DNA of 8,711 bases from Pseudomonadota bacterium (lineage in GTDB: Bacteria; Pseudomonadota; Alphaproteobacteria; Caulobacterales; Caulobacteraceae). Shown here piece after piece: positions 5,412 to 8,711 of the stretch (position 1 is its first letter; each line of letters opens with the position of its first letter). Both the position numbers and the translations under genes were made by a program. Below the pieces are notes generated by a model, which saw only the letters and a list, made by a program, of their open reading frames with translations, was not told the DNA's origin and made no database searches. The stretch is taken from contig JAEYQX010000239.1 in NCBI GenBank assembly GCA_023409795.1, positions 1-8,711 on the forward strand. The letters are read 5' to 3'.

Positions 5412-6065
5412 ATGATGCGTCGCGTCCTGACCGCCTTTGCTGCACTCAGCCTTGCTGCCACGCTGGTTCCCGAGGTCGCCTCTGCACAGGCCGGCCGTCC
5501 CGGCAGCCAGCAATCCGGGCAAGCCCCGGACCAGGGCACCTCGTCGCGGGCGCGCGAAGTGCGCATCGCCCCGCTCAGCCGCCGCGCCAATGCCGGTCCC
5601 TGCCCCTATGTGAAGGTGCTCTACGACGCCGCCCGCTTCGTCGAGATGACCGACTTCACCCGCCCCACCGTGGCCGGCGTCGGCTTTACCGGCGAGATCG
5701 AGGGGATTTCGGCGGACTGCGTCTATCGCGAGGATGACCCCATCCGCCTGGACATGAACATCCTGTTCGACCTGGGCCGTGGAGCCTCGGCCCAGGGCGA
5801 CAGCCGCACCTATCGCTACTGGGTGGCCGTGACCGAGCGCAACAGCGCCGTCCTGGCCAAGGAATACTTCGACCTGCCGGTCAACTTCGCCGGTCAGGCC
5901 ACGACCTCGGTCGAACAGGGCCAGACCATCATCATCCCGCGTGCCGATGCCACCACCAGCGGCGGTGTCTTTGAAGTCCTGATCGGCTTCGAGGTCACTC
6001 CCGAAATGGCCGAGTTCAACCGCTCGGGCAGCCGCTTCCGCATCACCGCCGGCCAGAACGACTAA
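5412..6065 (+). CDS. Exported protein of unknown function, cotranscribed with argS
   Basis: A 217-residue protein I cannot assign to a named family. A Sec-type signal peptide is clear: MMRRVLT, hydrophobic core to about residue 20, and a cleavage site after Ala-Ser-Ala25, so the mature protein begins with Gln26 and should be periplasmic. A low-complexity Gly/Gln/Ser-rich linker (26-48) precedes the folded part. The mature protein has two cysteines, Cys64 (GPCPYVKV) and Cys103 (ADCVYRED), which could form a disulfide; the C-terminal half is rich in beta-type alternation. Start: ATG at 5412 or 5415, with GGAAG at 5403-5407; an in-frame TTG at 5409 and longer forms are less likely because they bury the signal peptide. 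A plausible promoter lies at 5319-5347. The argS ATG follows the stop after 5 nt, so the two are probably cotranscribed and coupled. Confidence 0.85.
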   Translation: MMRRVLTAFAALSLAATLVPEVASAQAGRPGSQQSGQAPDQGTSSRAREVRIAPLSRRANAGPCPYVKVLYDAARFVEMTDFTRPTVAGVGFTGEIEGISADCVYREDDPIRLDMNILFDLGRGASAQGDSRTYRYWVAVTERNSAVLAKEYFDLPVNFAGQATTSVEQGQTIIIPRADATTSGGVFEVLIGFEVTPEMAEFNRSGSRFRITAGQND

Positions 6066-6070
6066 GCCTA

Positions 6071-7834
6071 ATGACTGACCTCAAGACTGTTCTCAGCGAA
6101 GCGGTCGCCACCGCCTTCGCCGCCGAAGGCGTGGACGCGGCGCTGGCCCGTGTTACCCCTTCCGACCGCCCCGACCTGGCCGATTTCCAGTCCAACGGCG
6201 CGCTGGCCGCCGCCAAGGCGCTGAAGATGAACCCGCGCGACCTGGCCGCCAGGGTGGCCGCCCACCTCGAAGGCCACCCCGCCCTCGCCTCGGTCGAGAT
6301 CGCGGGACCGGGCTTCATCAACATGAAGCTGTCGGACGCCGCCCTGTCGCAGCGCGCGGGCGAAGTGGCCGCAGATAGCCAGAAGGCCGGTGCCGCCGTT
6401 GTGGCCGATGCCCGCAAGGTGGTGATCGACTACGGCGGCCCGAACGTGGCCAAGCCGATGCACGTCGGCCACCTACGCTCCTCCATCATCGGTGAGAGCC
6501 TGAAGCGCATCTTCCGCTTCCGTGGCGATGAGGTGATCGGCGATGCCCACTTCGGCGACTGGGGCTTCCAGATGGGCCTGCTGATCGTCGCCGCCGGCGA
6601 CGAGGGCCTGGCCGACGCCTTCATGGCCGAGGGCGACGGGCCCTTCCCCGCGCAGAGCCCGGTGACCATCGCCGACCTGGAGCGGCTGTATCCCCAGGCG
6701 GCGGCCCGGGCCAAGGACGATCCCGAGTTCCGCGACCGGGCGCGCAAGGCCACCCTGGCCCTGCAGGCCGGCCGGCCCGGCTATCGCGCCCTGTGGCGGC
6801 ACATGCACGACGTGTCGATGGCGGCGCTGAACCGCGACTTCGCGGCCCTGGGCGTGACCTTCGACCTGTGGAAGGGCGAGAGCGACGCCGACCCGCTGAT
6901 CCCGGAGATGGTCGCCGACCTGGAGGCCAGGGGGCTGCTGGTCGAGGACCAGGGCGCGCGCATCGTCCGCGTGGCCCGCGAGGACGACAAGCGCGAGCTG
7001 CCGCCGCTGCTGGTGATCTCGTCCGAGGGGTCGGCCATGTACGGCACCACCGACCTGGCCACCATCCTGCAGCGCCGCCGCGAGCAGGACTTCGACCTGA
7101 TCCTCTACGTGGTGGACCAGCGCCAGGCGGACCATTTCGAGCAGGTGTTCCGCGCCGCCGTCCTGGCCGGCTACGCCCCCGAGGGCAGCCTCGAGCACCT
7201 GGGCTTCGGCACCATGAACGGCCCGGACGGCAAGCCCTTCAAGACCCGCGCTGGCGGGGTGCTGAAGCTGGCCGACCTGATCGAGATGACGCGCGACAAG
7301 GCCCGCGCCCGGCTGCACGAGGCCGGCCTGGGCGAAGACCTGCCGCCGGAGGAGTTCGAGGACATCGCCGGCAAGGTGGCGGTGGCGGCGCTGAAGTTCG
7401 CCGACCTGTCGAACTGGCGCGGCACCAGCTACGTCTTCGACCTCGACCGCTTCACCAGCTTCGAGGGCCGGACGGGCCCCTACCTGCTATACCAGGCGGT
7501 GCGCATCAAGTCGCTGCTGCGCAAGGCCGAGGCCGAGGGCGCGCAGGCGGGGCCGATCGCCGTGGCCGAGCCGGCCGAGCGCGACCTGGCCCTGGTGCTG
7601 GACGCCTTCGACCAGGCGGTGGGGGAAGCCTACGACCGCCGCGGGCCCAACGCCGTGGCCGAGCACGCCTATCGCCTGTCCCAGGCCTTCTCGAAGTTCT
7701 ACGCCGCCTGCCCGGTGCTGGCGGCCCCGGACGCCGCGGCCCGGGGCTCGCGGCTGGCGCTGTGCGGCGCGACCCTGCGGCAGCTGGAGCTGGCCCTGGA
7801 CCTGCTGGGGATCGCCACGCCCGAACGGATGTGA
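6071..7834 (+). CDS. argS: Arginyl-tRNA synthetase (intact frame, mosaic codon use)
   Basis: Cytoplasmic class I aminoacyl-tRNA synthetase charging tRNA-Arg. At 587 residues it is full length. Order of parts: N-terminal additional domain (about 1-105, with DFQSNGALAAAK and GPGFINMKL), the Rossmann catalytic core with GGPNVAKPMHVGHLRSSIIG (HIGH-type motif HVGH at 131-134), GDAHFGDWGFQMG at 157-169, MYGTTDLATI at 323-332, YVVDQRQADHFEQVF at 346-360, the GKPFKTRAGG loop at 387-396 that stands in for KMSKS, then the DALR anticodon-binding domain ending in LLGIATPERM. There is no strong Shine-Dalgarno; the start lies 5 nt after the upstream stop, suggesting coupling. Codon use changes abruptly after residue 158: 22 of codons 1-160 end in A or T, against 10 of the last 427, and CGG Arg and GGG Gly codons appear only after the change. 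Confidence 0.97.
   Translation: MTDLKTVLSEAVATAFAAEGVDAALARVTPSDRPDLADFQSNGALAAAKALKMNPRDLAARVAAHLEGHPALASVEIAGPGFINMKLSDAALSQRAGEVAADSQKAGAAVVADARKVVIDYGGPNVAKPMHVGHLRSSIIGESLKRIFRFRGDEVIGDAHFGDWGFQMGLLIVAAGDEGLADAFMAEGDGPFPAQSPVTIADLERLYPQAAARAKDDPEFRDRARKATLALQAGRPGYRALWRHMHDVSMAALNRDFAALGVTFDLWKGESDADPLIPEMVADLEARGLLVEDQGARIVRVAREDDKRELPPLLVISSEGSAMYGTTDLATILQRRREQDFDLILYVVDQRQADHFEQVFRAAVLAGYAPEGSLEHLGFGTMNGPDGKPFKTRAGGVLKLADLIEMTRDKARARLHEAGLGEDLPPEEFEDIAGKVAVAALKFADLSNWRGTSYVFDLDRFTSFEGRTGPYLLYQAVRIKSLLRKAEAEGAQAGPIAVAEPAERDLALVLDAFDQAVGEAYDRRGPNAVAEHAYRLSQAFSKFYAACPVLAAPDAAARGSRLALCGATLRQLELALDLLGIATPERM
6545..6688. other. Codon-composition breakpoint inside argS
   Basis: The last A/T-ending codon of the left-hand style is GAT at 6542-6544 (Asp158) and the next anywhere in the frame is TAT at 6689-6691. 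Left of this stretch, codon use matches lspA; right of it, A/T-ending codons are about six-fold rarer. The stretch begins in the strongly conserved HFGDWGFQMG-coding region, a natural place for homologous exchange or a false assembly join between related genomes. The exact crossover cannot be fixed by eye. Confidence 0.65.
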
Positions 7835-7886
7835 CGGCCACGCTTGCCTGATGGCGAGCCGTGGGACAACCTGCCCGAGAGTAACC

Positions 7887-7893
7887 GGGAGGG
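7887..7893 (+). promoter_or_regulatory. Ribosome binding site of the 7901 gene
   Basis: GGGAGGG ends seven nucleotides before the ATG at 7901. It selects this ATG over an in-frame TTG at 7844, which would add 19 hydrophilic residues in front of the signal peptide. Confidence 0.7.
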
Positions 7894-7900
7894 CGTACCC

Positions 7901-8581
7901 ATGAGATCATTCCTGCTGGCGGCGGCGACGCTCGCCCTGGCCCTGTCGGCCGGGCGGGCCGCGGCCGAGGTCCGCATCTGCGAGGCGACCCTGCGCGGCC
8001 CGGCGGGCGAGCACACCGTCACGCTCCGGCTGGAGGACGGCGTCTTCGTCGAAGGCGAGGCCGCCTGGGCCCCGCCGCGGCAGAACGCCCGCGCCAATGT
8101 CGAATTCCCGCGGCTGGAGCTGCGCTACGACGTCCTCGACTTCGAGACCGGCGCGCGCAGCCCGCTGCGCTACCTGATGGTGATCCACGCCGTGCGGCCG
8201 ACCCTGACGCGGGCGCGCACCGCCCAGGTGGCCCTGGGCCCTTACGCCGGCGAGGTCGAGCGGCGGGAGTGGGGTTTCTTCGCCCAGGTCCGGGATCCCG
8301 CCAACCGCGGCATGCGGAACTCGGACGCCATCGCCGGCGAGATCCCGTTCAGCTCGCGCGCGTCGCTGGAGGCGGCGCTGACGGCGGCTCAGATGGAGAC
8401 CTACGTCCTGACCGACTTGAACGAGCGCCTGGTCGACGGGGTCTTCAACCTGACCGCCCGGCCGGCGCTGGACGCCTTGCTGGATCGCGCCTTCCAGACC
8501 GCCCGCCAGGCGGCGAACAATCCCCGGCGCGACTGCCGCGAGCTGCGGCATCACGAGCGCGACCGCCAGCGCCGCCGCTAG
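7901..8581 (+). CDS. Exported protein of unknown function downstream of argS
   Basis: A 226-residue protein I do not recognise. Residues 1-22 form a Sec-type signal peptide (MRSFLL, Ala/Leu-rich core, cleavage likely after Ala-Ala-Ala22), so the mature chain is predicted periplasmic. It has two cysteines, Cys27 close to the mature N-terminus (VRICEA) and Cys212 close to the C-terminus (RRDCREL), which could pair to close the chain. There is no hydrophobic helix after the signal peptide. The C-terminal 18 residues are strongly basic (DCRELRHHERDRQRRR). It lies 66 nt after argS on the same strand with no terminator between, so it may be cotranscribed. Its codon use (12 A/T-ending codons of 226) resembles the 3' part of argS and not the genes left of it. 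In Caulobacter, as I recall, argS is followed by a SPOR-domain gene; this protein has no such domain. Confidence 0.78.
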   Translation: MRSFLLAAATLALALSAGRAAAEVRICEATLRGPAGEHTVTLRLEDGVFVEGEAAWAPPRQNARANVEFPRLELRYDVLDFETGARSPLRYLMVIHAVRPTLTRARTAQVALGPYAGEVERREWGFFAQVRDPANRGMRNSDAIAGEIPFSSRASLEAALTAAQMETYVLTDLNERLVDGVFNLTARPALDALLDRAFQTARQAANNPRRDCRELRHHERDRQRRR

Positions 8582-8618
8582 CCGCCGGCGCCTCGAAGGC
8601 CCGCTTCCCGGGCCCGGT

Positions 8619-8711
8619 TCACCGGGGGCTGCGGGCCCCTAGTTCCGGCGCCCGGCGCGGCCACAGCTCCACCCCCTTGCCGTCGGTGCCCGGACGCGGG
8701 CGCCGGCGAGC
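8619..8711 (-). CDS. Possible C-terminal fragment of a convergent gene (cut by window edge)
   Basis: An open frame enters from the right edge on the minus strand and stops at TGA 8619-8621, giving 30 residues that end GTDGKGVELWPRRAPELGARSPR. The 130 bases after 8581 hold no plus-strand gene start, and a convergent gene ending here would fit the dense packing. The composition is normal for coding, but at this GC content a chance open frame of 30 codons is common, so the call is weak. No family can be recognised. Confidence 0.35.
   Translation of the reverse strand, partial: ARRRPRPGTDGKGVELWPRRAPELGARSPR

Noticed and set aside
6473..7318. Minus-strand open frame (281 codons) opposite argS, and a 352-codon frame at 6793-7851 in the +1 frame
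   Set aside because: Both arise from the very GC-rich 3' part of argS. The plus-strand one is almost wholly Arg, Gly, Ala and Pro, typical of an off-frame reading.
8610..8638. Nested inverted repeats (GGGCCCG/CGGGCCC, and CCCGG-TTCA-CCGGG) after the 7901 gene
   Set aside because: They could be a factor-independent terminator of the gene at 7901 but lack any T-run, and GC-only palindromes of this size are expected by chance here.
1..8711. Phage, transposon, toxin-antitoxin, defence system, CRISPR array, tRNA or riboswitch
   Set aside because: I looked for transposase or integrase motifs, regularly spaced direct repeats, tRNA-like cloverleafs and an FMN riboswitch near ribF, and found nothing convincing. 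ribF is third in an operon and has no structured leader.

Overview
The window is a compact, GC-rich alphaproteobacterial chromosome segment, most likely from Caulobacteraceae; Brevundimonas is my best guess for the left three quarters. The grounds are the gene set (a TIGR01459-type HAD protein, a MaoC-like hydratase, ribF, lspA followed by a DUF3035/BamF-like lipoprotein, ispH, argS), strong C/G-ending codon use, and promoter elements that fit the Caulobacter housekeeping consensus (TTGACGS-N10-14-GCTANAWC). No database search was run, so the taxon is an inference.

Layout. 1-144: intergenic, with a short REP-like inverted repeat. 145-2467, minus strand: a three-gene operon transcribed HAD hydrolase -> MaoC-like hydratase -> ribF (FMN/FAD synthesis). 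2468-2574: a short divergent promoter region. 2575-3740, plus strand: lspA (lipoprotein signal peptidase) followed by a DUF3035/BamF-like lipoprotein that LspA should process, closed by a good intrinsic terminator at 3763-3796. 3888-4268, plus: a 126-residue protein of unknown function ending in three exact 20-residue repeats headed by Tyr-Asp-His. 4269-5264, minus: ispH (last step of the MEP isoprenoid pathway), whose stop codon abuts the previous gene's stop. 5265-5411: divergent intergenic region with a Caulobacter-type promoter. 5412-7834, plus: an exported protein of unknown function, then argS 5 bp later. 7901-8581, plus: another exported protein of unknown function. 8619-8711, minus: possibly the C-terminal end of a convergent gene cut by the window edge.

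Most genes are housekeeping (flavin cofactors, lipoprotein maturation, outer-membrane assembly, isoprenoids, tRNA charging). I see no mobile element, CRISPR array, tRNA or rRNA. ribF, lspA and ispH lie close together as in the enterobacterial ribF-ileS-lspA-fkpB-ispH cluster, but ileS is absent.

The most notable signal is a sharp change in codon use inside argS. A- or T-ending codons make up 22 of the first 160 codons but only 10 of the remaining 427. The lspA gene to the left resembles the first part (23 of 175) and the gene downstream is closer to the second (12 of 226). The reading frame is unbroken. The window is therefore a join of two genomic backgrounds, either by recombination within a conserved part of argS or by a chimeric assembly. 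Two further points merit attention: the divergent HAD/lspA region appears to place both transcription starts at or within a few bases of the start codons (leaderless mRNAs), and the three YDH repeats in the 3888-4268 gene.
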